IMG/VR virus record: IMGVR_UViG_3300047481_000568
Span: 1-64,000 of that record
From: a virus
Reading direction: 5' to 3' (one strand)
DNA: 64,000 nucleotides
Shown: positions 1 through 6,763 of the stretch, piece after piece
Layout of the letters: every line of letters begins with the position of its first letter
Numbering within the stretch: position 1 is the stretch's first letter
Program-made: the position numbers and the translations under genes
Notes under the pieces: generated by a model
Seen by the model: the letters and a program-made list of their open reading frames with translations, nothing else
The model's database searches: none
Told to the model about the DNA's origin: nothing

Positions 1-60
1 AGCGTGTTCTTTTGCTTCAACAGCATCTGCCAACGCTTCTTTTATTTTGGCGATATTCAT
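1..60 (-). CDS. partial hypothetical protein, N-terminal 20 residues only
   Basis: The minus strand opens an ATG at 60-58 and reads MNIAKIKEALADAVEAKEHA before the window ends. The ATG overlaps the TGA of the upstream gene (57-380) as ATGA, the usual coupled arrangement in this genome, which supports it being a real start. The peptide is Ala/Glu/Lys-rich and probably helical. Function cannot be judged from this fragment. Confidence 0.55.
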   Translation of the reverse strand, partial: MNIAKIKEALADAVEAKEHA

Positions 61-380
61 TGTTTTGGTTTCCGTTTCGGTTTTCCGTGTTCGTCGTAGC
101 GATTTACAGTCACCCATTTGTTTGATTGCAATTCCCAATTTCCATCTTTATGCCTTTTAATCATTCGGTATGCAATCGCTTTAATTAGTTTGCTGTGTGT
201 GCGATAAAAATTGACATCCCAATCTTCATTGAAAGCACACCATTCATCCCATGTATCTTTCAATGAATTATGCCCGACTAACGCCATGACATAACCGTTG
301 CACCATTGCGTAAGCAGTGCCAATTCCTCGTCGCTGATTTCAGCAGTGGTCATTGCAAGTATGGATTGTGTCTTTCCCAT
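57..380 (-). CDS. hypothetical protein, 107 aa
   Basis: Not recognised. It is a soluble, Trp-rich protein with a basic C-terminus ending KPKRKPKQ. The start at 380 is chosen because AGAGGGA sits about 5 bases upstream; a second ATG at 353 overlaps the previous stop (ATGA) but has no comparable ribosome binding site. The gene overlaps its upstream neighbour by about 30 bases and is followed by another coupled gene, so it belongs to the chain of small accessory genes at this end. Confidence 0.7.
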   Translation of the reverse strand: MGKTQSILAMTTAEISDEELALLTQWCNGYVMALVGHNSLKDTWDEWCAFNEDWDVNFYRTHSKLIKAIAYRMIKRHKDGNWELQSNKWVTVNRYDEHGKPKRKPKQ

Positions 381-691
381 TGTTCCCTCTTTCGTCGTTG
401 ATTCTGAATTGAGTCTAACCTTGCGACATCGCTTCGCAACGACATTACAAGAGTTTCTAACTCGTTCAATTCATTTCGCAGTTGTTTGACTGCTTCAAAC
501 AAGTTTTGTTTTTCGCTCGCTGGTGGATACGCCTCGGATAAGTCGGTGTTCTTTTCTTTGATTGAATCCAACATTATTTCTAATGCATACCGTGACATGG
601 TTACCGACTGCTCGGACGCTGGTGTCCAAGCAAACAAGATTCCCAACTCATCTTGAATCTCATCCATTAGTTCATTTAGTGTTTTTGGCAT
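350..691 (-). CDS. hypothetical coiled-coil protein, 113 aa
   Basis: Not recognised. The last two thirds are rich in Leu/Glu/Arg heptads (ELNELETLVMSLRSDVARL), so a coiled coil is likely. The start MPKTLNEL at 691 is preferred over an ATG six codons upstream because GAGAGGGAA lies just before it. The gene starts inside the end of the small membrane protein gene 672-818. Confidence 0.7.
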   Translation of the reverse strand: MPKTLNELMDEIQDELGILFAWTPASEQSVTMSRYALEIMLDSIKEKNTDLSEAYPPASEKQNLFEAVKQLRNELNELETLVMSLRSDVARLDSIQNQRRKREQWERHNPYLQ

Positions 692-818
692 TGCGTTCCC
701 TCTCTGCATCTTGTTTGATTAATTCATTCCATTCAAGCATTGCTTCAATCTCGTAACCAATCCATGCGAACATGGGCAGAATCACTAAGGGTGAAAGCAT
801 GATTAAAATGTTAAGCAT
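672..818 (-). CDS. small single-pass membrane protein, 48 aa
   Basis: Found by translating the gap: it starts MLNILIMLSPLVILPMFAW and ends in a charged tail KQDAERERNAKNTK. Residues 2-22 form one strongly hydrophobic segment, so the protein should sit in the host membrane with a short charged cytoplasmic tail. The ATG (818-816) lies just upstream of the end of the preceding gene's stop (813-811) and GGGGTAAAG precedes it. The 3' end overlaps the start of 350-691. Function unknown; a host-membrane modifying early protein is one possibility. Confidence 0.6.
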   Translation of the reverse strand: MLNILIMLSPLVILPMFAWIGYEIEAMLEWNELIKQDAERERNAKNTK

Positions 819-1131
819 CTTTACCCCATTTATTCGTTATTTCGTAATTGTTTGAGGACAGCGAAACAACTATTGATTTGTTATCTACAGTTATGTTTTC
901 ATTTACTTTTACAACATTGTCAAGTACATCAGTTAAGCAAATACTCATTTCAGCAAGTTTTTCTTGCATCAAAATAATTTCCCAAGGTGTAAGTGGTTCA
1001 CCACTAAACACATCTTTAGTAAAATCGTTGATGTACCTTCTGAACCCAACAAACAGAACTTGTAGTTCTGTCATTTGAATGTCGCTCAAAGTATCCACAT
1101 TGGCGTATTTGTATTTCTTTTTCTTTAACAT
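811..1131 (-). CDS. hypothetical protein, 106 aa
   Basis: Not recognised. It has a Lys-rich N-terminus (MLKKKKYKY) followed by alternating helical and beta-prone segments, no membrane segment and no cysteines. Its ATG overlaps the upstream TAA (TAATG), consistent with translational coupling to 1131-1358. Confidence 0.65.
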   Translation of the reverse strand: MLKKKKYKYANVDTLSDIQMTELQVLFVGFRRYINDFTKDVFSGEPLTPWEIILMQEKLAEMSICLTDVLDNVVKVNENITVDNKSIVVSLSSNNYEITNKWGKDA

Positions 1132-1358
1132 TACAACACTTCCTCCATGTCCGTTGCAGTTTCTTCCATAATTTCGCTTTCTACCTCTTCTGCGTAATCG
1201 TTCTTAAAGTCGCAGTTGTTATTTGCCCATGTGTATTTTTCATCCACCGACCAGTCTTTCCATTCAGTTGGGTAGGTCAGACCTTCAGGCATTATGTAAT
1301 TCTTGTAGCGAACAAATGTTATTTTGCAAACTTCCTCTACCGTAAAGGAAAGCCTCAT
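1131..1358 (-). CDS. hypothetical acidic protein, 75 aa
   Basis: Not recognised. The N-terminus MRLSFTVEEVCKITF is beta-prone and the C-terminus is very acidic (EEVESEIMEETATDMEEVL). The start at 1358 overlaps the end of 1355-1597 as ATGA. It is one of a run of small coupled genes. Confidence 0.65.
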   Translation of the reverse strand: MRLSFTVEEVCKITFVRYKNYIMPEGLTYPTEWKDWSVDEKYTWANNNCDFKNDYAEEVESEIMEETATDMEEVL

Positions 1359-1597
1359 AGTGCCTCTTTCTTCTCTAACTGGGCATAATACTTTTTTGCT
1401 TCTTCAATTAAGTTTGTTCCATTTGCAAGGTCTAACGAACCCAGCAAACCTTCTTCTGCCAAGTTGGGCAATTCGTCACCAGTTTCTTGAATGCGTTCGT
1501 CAATCCACATATCAAGCAACTCGTGTGCTTTCAAGTGCATTGCCATGTCTCTGTCGTTGTCTGACAGTGTGTAAAAGTATTCCAAGTATTCCGTCAT
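1355..1597 (-). CDS. hypothetical protein, 80 aa
   Basis: Not recognised. Small, acidic, helical and soluble (MTEYLEYFYTLSDNDRDMAM at the start). The start overlaps the stop of 1594-1851 as ATGA, and its own stop is overlapped by 1131-1358. Confidence 0.65.
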   Translation of the reverse strand: MTEYLEYFYTLSDNDRDMAMHLKAHELLDMWIDERIQETGDELPNLAEEGLLGSLDLANGTNLIEEAKKYYAQLEKKEAL

Positions 1598-1851
1598 GAT
1601 GCTTCCTCCTCGTCACCAATCTCATTCCATGCTTGAACAATGTGTGTAACTAAATCCAAGCATTCGCCGTCGGTGTAAATCTCACCATTTGCAAAGCACG
1701 CACCGATCACCATGTCAAGTGCAGTTCCGTCTTTACCTTCACCATCAGCGATTGCTTGTTCCAGTGCTCTTTTTATTGCTATTTTCAGTAAGTCTGAACT
1801 TGCATAACCCATCGTGTTAAAAAACGGTGAGTATTTGTTTGGTTGTTCCAT
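1594..1851 (-). CDS. hypothetical protein, 85 aa, first gene of its transcription unit
   Basis: Not recognised. Small acidic protein with two cysteines. An unusually strong ribosome binding site (AAGGAGGAAACA) precedes the ATG at 1851. It lies directly downstream of the intrinsic terminator at 1925-1974, so it is probably the first gene of the leftmost transcription unit. A TGTAATGTC element 53 bases upstream resembles the -10 region of three other promoters in this window, but has no matching -35. Confidence 0.7.
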   Translation of the reverse strand: MEQPNKYSPFFNTMGYASSDLLKIAIKRALEQAIADGEGKDGTALDMVIGACFANGEIYTDGECLDLVTHIVQAWNEIGDEEEAS

Positions 1852-1924
1852 TGTTTCCTCCTTGACAACAGATTAGTTGGTGAGTGTTGCAGATTGCAAC
1901 CCGACATTACAAAAGTTTTTCAAT

Positions 1925-1974
1925 AAAAAAAGCCTGTTTGCTACTAGCCCTGCACGGCGTTCACAAACAGGCTT
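1925..1974 (-). terminator. intrinsic terminator
   Basis: Perfect 11-bp stem AAGCCTGTTTG (1930-1940) with CAAACAGGCTT (1964-1974), followed in the minus direction by seven T residues (A-tract 1925-1931). It ends the unit containing 2018-2257. A second, weaker stem AACCCT/AGGGTT (1985-1990 with 2003-2008) lies between that gene's stop and this terminator. The plus-strand side also carries TTCTTTT, so the terminator may act in both directions. Confidence 0.85.
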
Positions 1975-2017
1975 CTTTTCGGGCAACCCTGAAGGAGGGT
2001 AAAGGGTTACCTCGGTC

Positions 2018-2257
2018 TTACCACTTAGATGCTAAGTAGTTGTAAGTCTCTTTGCTCACCGTGTCGTGGTGAAACGGGTCATGCATTGTTCCTCTAATCA
2101 TTTCTGTTAAATCAGGTCGGACACTTGCGAGCACATTAAAAAATACTTGACCGTACCTCCAGCCAGTGTCGGTGTTAGCACCTAACTGGTTGTTGTACTT
2201 CGTTACCATCTCAAGAAACTCGTCGTAAGTTTTACTGGTCTTCGTCTTCATACTCAT
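2018..2257 (-). CDS. hypothetical protein, 79 aa
   Basis: Not recognised. Basic N-terminus (MSMKTKTSKTYDEFLEM) and a soluble, Tyr/His-containing body. It overlaps the end of 2232-2531 by 26 bases. It is the last gene before the terminator at 1925-1974. An internal ATG two codons in (MKTKTSK) is an alternative start. Confidence 0.65.
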   Translation of the reverse strand: MSMKTKTSKTYDEFLEMVTKYNNQLGANTDTGWRYGQVFFNVLASVRPDLTEMIRGTMHDPFHHDTVSKETYNYLASKW

Positions 2258-2531
2258 CTTCCATCAAAAAACCTTCCAAATGAAATGCTTCAATTACAGT
2301 CCATGCATCAACCAAAGTTTGGTCACCTTTGTAAAACATTCCTTCAGGTAATTGCAGCATGATTTTTTCGTTTTCGTCTGTTTGCATTTTGCAAGCACGA
2401 ATTGCTTCAACACACATTGGAACATACGCTTCAGGCAACGGTGGATAACAATTTGCAGACAAGTGCCAACGAACAACTTGTTCAATATCGTCAGTTGCAT
2501 CCAACATTCCAAGCAATGACATCAATCCCAT
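2232..2531 (-). CDS. hypothetical acidic protein, 99 aa
   Basis: Not recognised. Helical, with three scattered cysteines and an acidic end EDEYEDEDQ. The start at 2531 overlaps the TAA of the 27-codon membrane gene 2531-2614 (TAATG), and AAGAAGGAAACT precedes it. Confidence 0.65.
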   Translation of the reverse strand: MGLMSLLGMLDATDDIEQVVRWHLSANCYPPLPEAYVPMCVEAIRACKMQTDENEKIMLQLPEGMFYKGDQTLVDAWTVIEAFHLEGFLMEDEYEDEDQ

Positions 2532-2614
2532 TAGTTTCCTTCTTTCTTTTTAAGTAAGTAAGCCAATCCCCAGTACATGAGGATGAGCCAAAACAACAAT
2601 GACCGAACAATCAT
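2531..2614 (-). CDS. membrane microprotein, 27 aa
   Basis: Found by translating the gap: MIVRSLLFWLILMYWGLAYL is a near-continuous hydrophobic helix followed by the basic tail LKKKEGN. The ATG overlaps the previous TGA (ATGA) and the stop overlaps the next ATG (TAATG), so the reading frame is bounded on both sides by the genome's usual coupling signals. The positive-inside rule predicts a cytoplasmic C-terminus. Function unknown. Confidence 0.55.
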   Translation of the reverse strand: MIVRSLLFWLILMYWGLAYLLKKKEGN

Positions 2615-2820
2615 TGTTGCGTCGGGCAATCGTCGTACTGGCGTTCACCGTCTTCACACCCACACCAGTTGAATATCTCTACTTGTGTGAAATGTGTTAA
2701 TTGTGCAAACACGCCCATTGGGTAACTCAACTGTGATGGGTCATTGGCACAATCTGTACACACACCATTATCTGTGTGTGGGCAGAAACCCTGAGCAATT
2801 ATTTCTTTTGTAGTAATCAT
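2611..2820 (-). CDS. Cys-rich hypothetical protein, 69 aa
   Basis: Not recognised. Seven cysteines arranged as FCPHTDNGVCTDC near the N-terminus and WCGCEDGERQYDDC near the C-terminus suggest a small metal-binding (zinc) domain. Start at 2820 overlaps the upstream stop. Cellular role unknown. Confidence 0.65.
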   Translation of the reverse strand: MITTKEIIAQGFCPHTDNGVCTDCANDPSQLSYPMGVFAQLTHFTQVEIFNWCGCEDGERQYDDCPTQQ

Positions 2821-3065
2821 TCTTCCTCCTCATTCATTTGTATAAGAGTTTCCATTACTTCCCAGCCAAGTTCTACTGAACGGTCATGCAATCCCTTTGC
2901 AATCATGTCCAACATTACAAGACTTTCTTCTTGAGATAGTTCGGGGCGAAGCGTTTGGACATCTTCCCATGACCATTTGATTACAACCTTGTCGTAATCT
3001 TCGTGGTAAACGATAGGTGAGTTAATCAGTTGGATATGGGTATCGCCTGTGTTCTTTTTTCTCAT
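2817..3065 (-). CDS. hypothetical protein, 82 aa
   Basis: Not recognised. Beta-prone N-terminal half with WSWEDVQTLRPELSQEE and an acidic C-terminus NEEEE. It is coupled by ATGA overlaps to both neighbours. Confidence 0.65.
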   Translation of the reverse strand: MRKKNTGDTHIQLINSPIVYHEDYDKVVIKWSWEDVQTLRPELSQEESLVMLDMIAKGLHDRSVELGWEVMETLIQMNEEEE

Positions 3066-3349
3066 GAGATATCACCTCCTCGTGCCTCATATGCCTCAAC
3101 TGCGTCGGTCAATGTCTTTCGGTAGTCACCATGCTCTGCATGAAAGCCTTCAGGTCGTGCAATGACATTCCAAACCACATATGGATGAATCGGGTTAGAC
3201 CCATCAAAACAGATTGCAAGCCAACTGGCGAAACAATCGCCAACTACCCTGTCAAACCTTTTTTGACATTTGATGACAACAGCAGTTGTATTGACAACAG
3301 TTCCCTCTGTCACCTCATTCATTGTTTTGTCTAAATTAATAACTTGCAT
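3062..3349 (-). CDS. hypothetical protein, 95 aa
   Basis: Not recognised. The body contains conserved-looking aromatic segments (CFASWLAICFDG, YVVWNVIARP) typical of a compact alpha/beta domain. An AGGAGG-type site lies immediately upstream of the ATG at 3349, and the gene overlaps the end of 3336-3677. Confidence 0.65.
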   Translation of the reverse strand: MQVINLDKTMNEVTEGTVVNTTAVVIKCQKRFDRVVGDCFASWLAICFDGSNPIHPYVVWNVIARPEGFHAEHGDYRKTLTDAVEAYEARGGDIS

Positions 3350-3677
3350 TTTCTTCCTCCTTTTGTCCCATGCTTCTTTGTTTATTCCATTGTGATTGAT
3401 TATAAGCCTTGTTCAGTTTAGAAATCACATTTGTTTGAATAAACATCAAACGACCAGTTTTTAGTTTGCGTAAATGTCCGTACCGAATAAGTGAAGCAAC
3501 TGCTCGCTTCACATCCGATGGTTTGTACATCTTCAAACAAAAAACAAGATACTCGTTCACAGAAAATGTGCCGTCACCAATGCGTGACTTAAACATTGCG
3601 TAATTCAACACTTTGTAACTCACGCTGTTGTATCGCACATGATCTCGGATAATTATTTTCACAGTATGTTGTTCCAA
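3336..3677 (-). CDS. putative winged-helix DNA-binding protein, 113 aa
   Basis: Residues about 40-95 (VNEYLVFCLKMYKPSDVKR, ASLIRYGHLRKLKTGRLMF) read like a winged helix-turn-helix: a helix, a recognition-type helix, then a basic beta-hairpin wing. Phage early genes of this kind often act as transcription regulators. Family assignment is by pattern only. The C-terminus is basic and Asn/Gln-rich. Confidence 0.6.
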   Translation of the reverse strand: MEQHTVKIIIRDHVRYNSVSYKVLNYAMFKSRIGDGTFSVNEYLVFCLKMYKPSDVKRAVASLIRYGHLRKLKTGRLMFIQTNVISKLNKAYNQSQWNKQRSMGQKEEENASY

Positions 3678-3886
3678 TACATAAGTGTGTCATCTGAAAC
3701 AGGTTTGACTGGTGCTTCGGCTTCTTCAACATCCCAAGGATAATCCCAATCCAAAACTTGGATGTCAATTACCTTGCTACGGTCATAGGACTCATTGCCT
3801 AAGTCTCGTGCTTCTTCCAGCGTTTCTGCTTCAATGACATAACACATTGCGACTTCTATTGTTTGGTGAACTATAAATTGCTTCAT
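3659..3886 (-). CDS. hypothetical protein, 75 aa
   Basis: Not recognised by name. The fold looks like a small beta-alpha-beta domain (FIVHQTIEVAMCYVIEAETL, then EEARDLGNE) similar in character to 4919-5095, which also carries an 'AxxxEEAxxxA' helix after two strands. The start MKQFIV at 3886 is chosen because AAGGAGGAAACAAA precedes it and it overlaps the upstream TGA. Confidence 0.65.
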   Translation of the reverse strand: MKQFIVHQTIEVAMCYVIEAETLEEARDLGNESYDRSKVIDIQVLDWDYPWDVEEAEAPVKPVSDDTLMYWNNIL

Positions 3887-4287
3887 TTTGTTTCCTCCTT
3901 GTGACACAACGATACCAAATCTAGAAATGCAACTGCCGTGTCTTTGGCTGATGATGTATGTTTCTCATCAGGGTAAGCAAGGCTGGTTGCTTTCTCAAAC
4001 TCTTTTTCAAATGGGCTGTGAAACTCGTCTTTCTTTATTCCATAATAACGATTGCATCCACCGTTGCCTTCATTCTCAACGAACATGACTGGTTTGCCAT
4101 CTTTGTACAGTTTGGCTTCCCAGTGGTTGCCTCTGCGATGGTTGCGGGAATGAGTGATTACAAGTGCGTAGGGTTTTAGTGGTGTTAAGTTTGTTGGAAC
4201 ACACCAGTTTGACCACACATCGTTATTCAACCGTGTTTGTATTTCTTCTGTTGGTGTTACTAACTGCTTCTTTGTTTTTGTTGTCAT
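3883..4287 (-). CDS. hypothetical protein, 134 aa
   Basis: Not recognised. Lys/Thr-rich N-terminus (MTTKTKKQLVTPTEEI), then a mixed domain with NHRRGNHWEAKLYKDGKP. The start at 4287 is set by ACGAGGAGGAAACAAA directly upstream; longer starts would run into the promoter at 4308-4336. It is the first gene of a unit transcribed from that promoter. Confidence 0.7.
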   Translation of the reverse strand: MTTKTKKQLVTPTEEIQTRLNNDVWSNWCVPTNLTPLKPYALVITHSRNHRRGNHWEAKLYKDGKPVMFVENEGNGGCNRYYGIKKDEFHSPFEKEFEKATSLAYPDEKHTSSAKDTAVAFLDLVSLCHKEETK

Positions 4288-4307
4288 TTTGTTTCCTCCT
4301 CGTAATG

Positions 4308-4336
4308 ACATTACACAACTATTTCTTCTTTGACAA
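4308..4336 (-). promoter_or_regulatory. sigma-70-type promoter with dyad over the -10
   Basis: On the minus strand TTGTCA (-35, 4336-4331) and TAATGT (-10, 4313-4308) are separated by exactly 17 bases, 21 bases upstream of the ATG of 3883-4287. The -10 lies in the near-perfect inverted repeat GTAATGACATTAC (4302-4314), a possible operator. The layout is shared with promoters at 5116-5144 and 6764-6792. Confidence 0.7.
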
Positions 4337-4341
4337 CCTGA

Positions 4342-4665
4342 CTACTGAATAAAATCCAAATCAATGGAATAAAGATGGACAAGTTCGCCATCTTTGGTTT
4401 GCATGGCGTAGTAAGCACCATCATCGTCTTGCTCACCAAGTTCGTTTACACAATGAACAAACTCCATGTCTGCAACTTCTTCTGCATCATAAAAGTTGTC
4501 ATTGTTGTTGGCTGGAATCTTCAAACCTTCTGCTACTAAATCACAACGCATTCTTACTAACATCTTTTCCTTCTTTCTAATAAAACGACCCTGTTCTAGG
4601 GTTTCTTTATTTAATAATTTAAACATATTTACCGACCCCATCAAAGAATCTGCACCAACGCTCAT
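4342..4665 (-). CDS. hypothetical protein, 107 aa
   Basis: Not recognised. Basic N-terminal half (FIRKKEKMLVRMRCDLVAEG) and acidic C-terminal half (EQDDDGAYYAMQTKDGELVH). The start may be internal (MGSVNMFKLL or MFKLLNKET), since no clear ribosome binding site decides it. It ends just upstream of the promoter at 4308-4336. Confidence 0.6.
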   Translation of the reverse strand: MSVGADSLMGSVNMFKLLNKETLEQGRFIRKKEKMLVRMRCDLVAEGLKIPANNNDNFYDAEEVADMEFVHCVNELGEQDDDGAYYAMQTKDGELVHLYSIDLDFIQ

Positions 4666-4916
4666 GCTGTTTCCTCCACTAGTTCGTAAGACACGATAAC
4701 AAAGTCTTCAACAAAATCTTGGCTGTAAAGTTGTTCTAACTCGTTTATGTCTTTGCAATAAAAGAACACACCTTCGTCAATGCGACGCTCTTCTTCTGTA
4801 AAGTTGTCTTCATCTACCCACTCAGCAAACTTGATGAAGGCATTGAATGCTTTATCAAGTGATTCATCAGCGTAGTAAACGCAACAGTTTGCACCAATGT
4901 ATTTGGTCTCGTTCAT
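4662..4916 (-). CDS. hypothetical acidic protein, 84 aa
   Basis: Not recognised. MNETKYIGANCCVYYADE followed by acidic aromatic segments. The double Cys and the acidity are its only marked traits. Its stop overlaps the 4342-4665 start region. Confidence 0.65.
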   Translation of the reverse strand: MNETKYIGANCCVYYADESLDKAFNAFIKFAEWVDEDNFTEEERRIDEGVFFYCKDINELEQLYSQDFVEDFVIVSYELVEETA

Positions 4917-4918
4917 TG

Positions 4919-5095
4919 TTATCCCTCTAAAGCGTTTATTTCGTTTGAAATGTCTTCCATGTCAAACCCGTAGTGCTCGTTCAACAATTCTATTGCAACG
5001 GCTGTTGCCTGCTCTTCGTCTTTTGCTGAAACAGTTGTTTGCAAAGTAAAGTAGTCACCTGCGAACTCTACTGTCCATATATTTTTTCTTCCCAT
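4919..5095 (-). CDS. hypothetical protein, 58 aa
   Basis: Not recognised. Two predicted strands (WTVEFAGDYFTLQTTVSA) followed by a helix with EEQATAVAIELLNEH: a small beta-alpha domain. The start MGRKNIWTV at 5095 is fixed by AAGGAGGAAACAAG just upstream; the frame stays open much further, but that extension runs through the promoter and the overlapping WhiB gene and is a chance opening. Confidence 0.7.
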   Translation of the reverse strand: MGRKNIWTVEFAGDYFTLQTTVSAKDEEQATAVAIELLNEHYGFDMEDISNEINALEG

Positions 5096-5115
5096 CTTGT
5101 TTCCTCCTTGTATTG

Positions 5116-5144
5116 ACATTACAGAACTATTTTGCGTTTGACAA
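5116..5144 (-). promoter_or_regulatory. sigma-70-type promoter inside the end of the WhiB gene
   Basis: TTGTCA (5144-5139), a 17-base spacer, then TAATGT (5121-5116), 20 bases before the ATG of 4919-5095. The -35 and spacer lie within the last codons of 5127-5408. The element has the same TTGTCA-N17-TAATGTC form as the promoter at 4308-4336. Confidence 0.7.
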
Positions 5145-5408
5145 CCTCTGTTGTCGTTTAATTTTTGCTCGTTGTTTTTGGGTCGTTCCTCCCCATACAC
5201 CAACGCAGTTGTTGTCCAATGCGTATTCAAGGCAAGCCTTTTTGACCACGCAAGTCTCACAGAACCATAACGCTCGTTCAGTGGATTGACCTTTCTTGAT
5301 GACGAACACATCTTTAGGCACATCTCTACAATTTGCCCACTTCCTCCACACTGGGTTTTGTTTCTCAATCACTGGATTTAAAAACCAATCAAGAGTTGTA
5401 GCAGTCAT
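5127..5408 (-). CDS. WhiB-like Fe-S transcription regulator, 93 aa
   Basis: The four cluster ligands of the WhiB family are visible as C27, C50, C53 and C59 (WFCETCVVKKACLEYAL), followed by the G(V/I)WGG turn at 70-74 (GVWGGTTQKQR) and a basic C-terminal tail. Known members bind a [4Fe-4S] cluster and contact the primary sigma factor to change promoter choice; phage members can repress host whiB genes. Length is typical. It sits just upstream of a sigma-70-type promoter, so it could regulate the small-gene cluster. The product should be cytoplasmic. Confidence 0.88.
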   Translation of the reverse strand: MTATTLDWFLNPVIEKQNPVWRKWANCRDVPKDVFVIKKGQSTERALWFCETCVVKKACLEYALDNNCVGVWGGTTQKQRAKIKRQQRLSNAK

Positions 5409-5732
5409 TTAATCCTCCTCAATTTCGTTGATGAACATAAAACACGCACCGTCATCATCCGTTGCTCTAAAAGAACAACCAATAGGTGCGATGGCATCCA
5501 TTGCGTCAAAAAGTTCTGTAAGCATTTGGTTCACATCATCAGGGTCGGCATTGTCCCAGTCTTCTGTGAAAATGTCTTCCCATGTGTTATAAAAATCTTG
5601 GGCAAAGTTTGTGTTGGTTTCGTACAAAACTTTAAACAAATTATTCGTCAAATCCTGTGGTCGCAAAGTTCCTTCAGAAACTATTACGCCCTTCCAATCG
5701 TCGCCTAGTTGGTTAAGTTGAAATAATGTCAT
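5409..5732 (-). CDS. hypothetical acidic protein, 107 aa
   Basis: Not recognised. Strongly acidic (DIFTEDWDNADPDDVNQMLTE) with a beta-rich end FRATDDDGACFMFINEI. The segment ATDDDGACFMFI resembles EQDDDGAYYAM in 4342-4665, hinting that these two small proteins may share a C-terminal beta-hairpin element. Confidence 0.65.
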   Translation of the reverse strand: MTLFQLNQLGDDWKGVIVSEGTLRPQDLTNNLFKVLYETNTNFAQDFYNTWEDIFTEDWDNADPDDVNQMLTELFDAMDAIAPIGCSFRATDDDGACFMFINEIEED

Positions 5733-6292
5733 CGGAGTGCCTCCTGTAATTCTTCATAATCAGAATCTAACCACTCTTTGAACAACTCAACATCTTCTGT
5801 TTTAACTGCAACAGTCATTGCAGTACTGAACACATTGCTTGTGCGATCAGCAATTAACGCCACCGAACATGGAACTGTTATTTTCATGTCGCATAAATCT
5901 TGACACCATTGATTGAACTTCTGTTTTCGCCTTGCAGTCTCATCACTCCAACCACCAGTTGTCCAACCATCCATCACCATGTCCCACCCTTTGAGTTTTG
6001 TTTCGGTGTATCCTCGCCAAGCATCTGTTGAAACCCAACTGTGCGAAACCCATTCAGGGTCAATGGTGTCATCGTATGCCAAATCATCACCGTATTCTGT
6101 CATGCGAATATGTTTGCCGATGTAGTACAGGCGAACACCGTTCAAGGTGATAATTCGCAAAGTTGATGCGTACTGCATATCGGATTCTTCACACAAACGA
6201 CACAACGGTGCTTCTTGTGAATGACTCCAACCAATATCGTCTGACGGATACTTTTCGTTGCAGTCGCAACAAGTCTCTAAGTTGTCTTCCAT
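5729..6292 (-). CDS. zinc-finger-containing hypothetical protein, 187 aa
   Basis: The N-terminus carries two CxxC pairs, CCDCNEKYP (residues 8-11) and CRLCEES (31-34), spaced as in a treble-clef or RING-like zinc knuckle. The rest is Trp-rich and not recognised. The start at 6292 follows AAGGAGGAGTT. It is probably a soluble early protein that binds nucleic acid or protein; that is inference from the zinc motif. Confidence 0.65.
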   Translation of the reverse strand: MEDNLETCCDCNEKYPSDDIGWSHSQEAPLCRLCEESDMQYASTLRIITLNGVRLYYIGKHIRMTEYGDDLAYDDTIDPEWVSHSWVSTDAWRGYTETKLKGWDMVMDGWTTGGWSDETARRKQKFNQWCQDLCDMKITVPCSVALIADRTSNVFSTAMTVAVKTEDVELFKEWLDSDYEELQEALR

Positions 6293-6301
6293 AACTCCTC
6301 C

Positions 6302-6448
6302 TTAACTTTTTAAGTTTGCAATTAAATCTTTTAGTTGGTTCTCATTAACCAGCGTAGAGAGAACACCAATCAATGCTTCTACGGCGTTGTCACCAAAACG
6401 ATTACGGACAACTGTGTTTAGTTCGTTGAGTAGTTCTGCTTCGCTCAT
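6302..6448 (-). CDS. small hypothetical protein, 48 aa
   Basis: Found by translating the gap. It reads MSEAELLNELNTVVRNRFG and is almost entirely helical and soluble. The ATG overlaps the TGA of 6445-6735 (ATGA) and AAGAGGGCGT lies upstream. The stop is followed by AAGGAGGAG, the ribosome binding site of the next gene. Function unknown. Confidence 0.6.
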   Translation of the reverse strand: MSEAELLNELNTVVRNRFGDNAVEALIGVLSTLVNENQLKDLIANLKS

Positions 6449-6735
6449 ACGCCCTCTTCATACTTCTCGTAAGGGACAACCATTTCCCAATCAGACCACG
6501 GTTCTTCGGTAACGAAATAACCAATGCGATTAACACGGTTGCGACCAGCAACTATGTATGTACCATCTGCACCATCTACCCAAGTCCAAACATGGTTATG
6601 GGGTTGCATATAAACAAACTCAACTTCTTGCCCATAAGTTTCAAACAGGGTTGTTTCATCTTCAGATATGAAGTGGTTGGTTATTGGCTTGTACCATTTT
6701 TCCCACACTTCAACTTCATCACAAATTGTTGTCAT
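6445..6735 (-). CDS. hypothetical protein, 96 aa
   Basis: Not recognised. Aromatic-rich and acidic (WEKWYKPITNHF, HNHVWTWVDGADGTYIVAG). The start MTTICDEV at 6735 is set by AGAAGGAGGTACACA directly upstream and by the promoter at 6764-6792; upstream in-frame codons overlap that promoter. Confidence 0.68.
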   Translation of the reverse strand: MTTICDEVEVWEKWYKPITNHFISEDETTLFETYGQEVEFVYMQPHNHVWTWVDGADGTYIVAGRNRVNRIGYFVTEEPWSDWEMVVPYEKYEEGV

Positions 6736-6763
6736 TGTGTACCTCCTTCTATAGGTAGTTATG

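Noticed and set aside
4919-5368. 149-codon reading of the gene ending at 4919
   Set aside because: The upper 91 codons are antisense-free but overlap the WhiB gene in another frame. The strong AAGGAGGAAA site and a promoter place the start at 5095.
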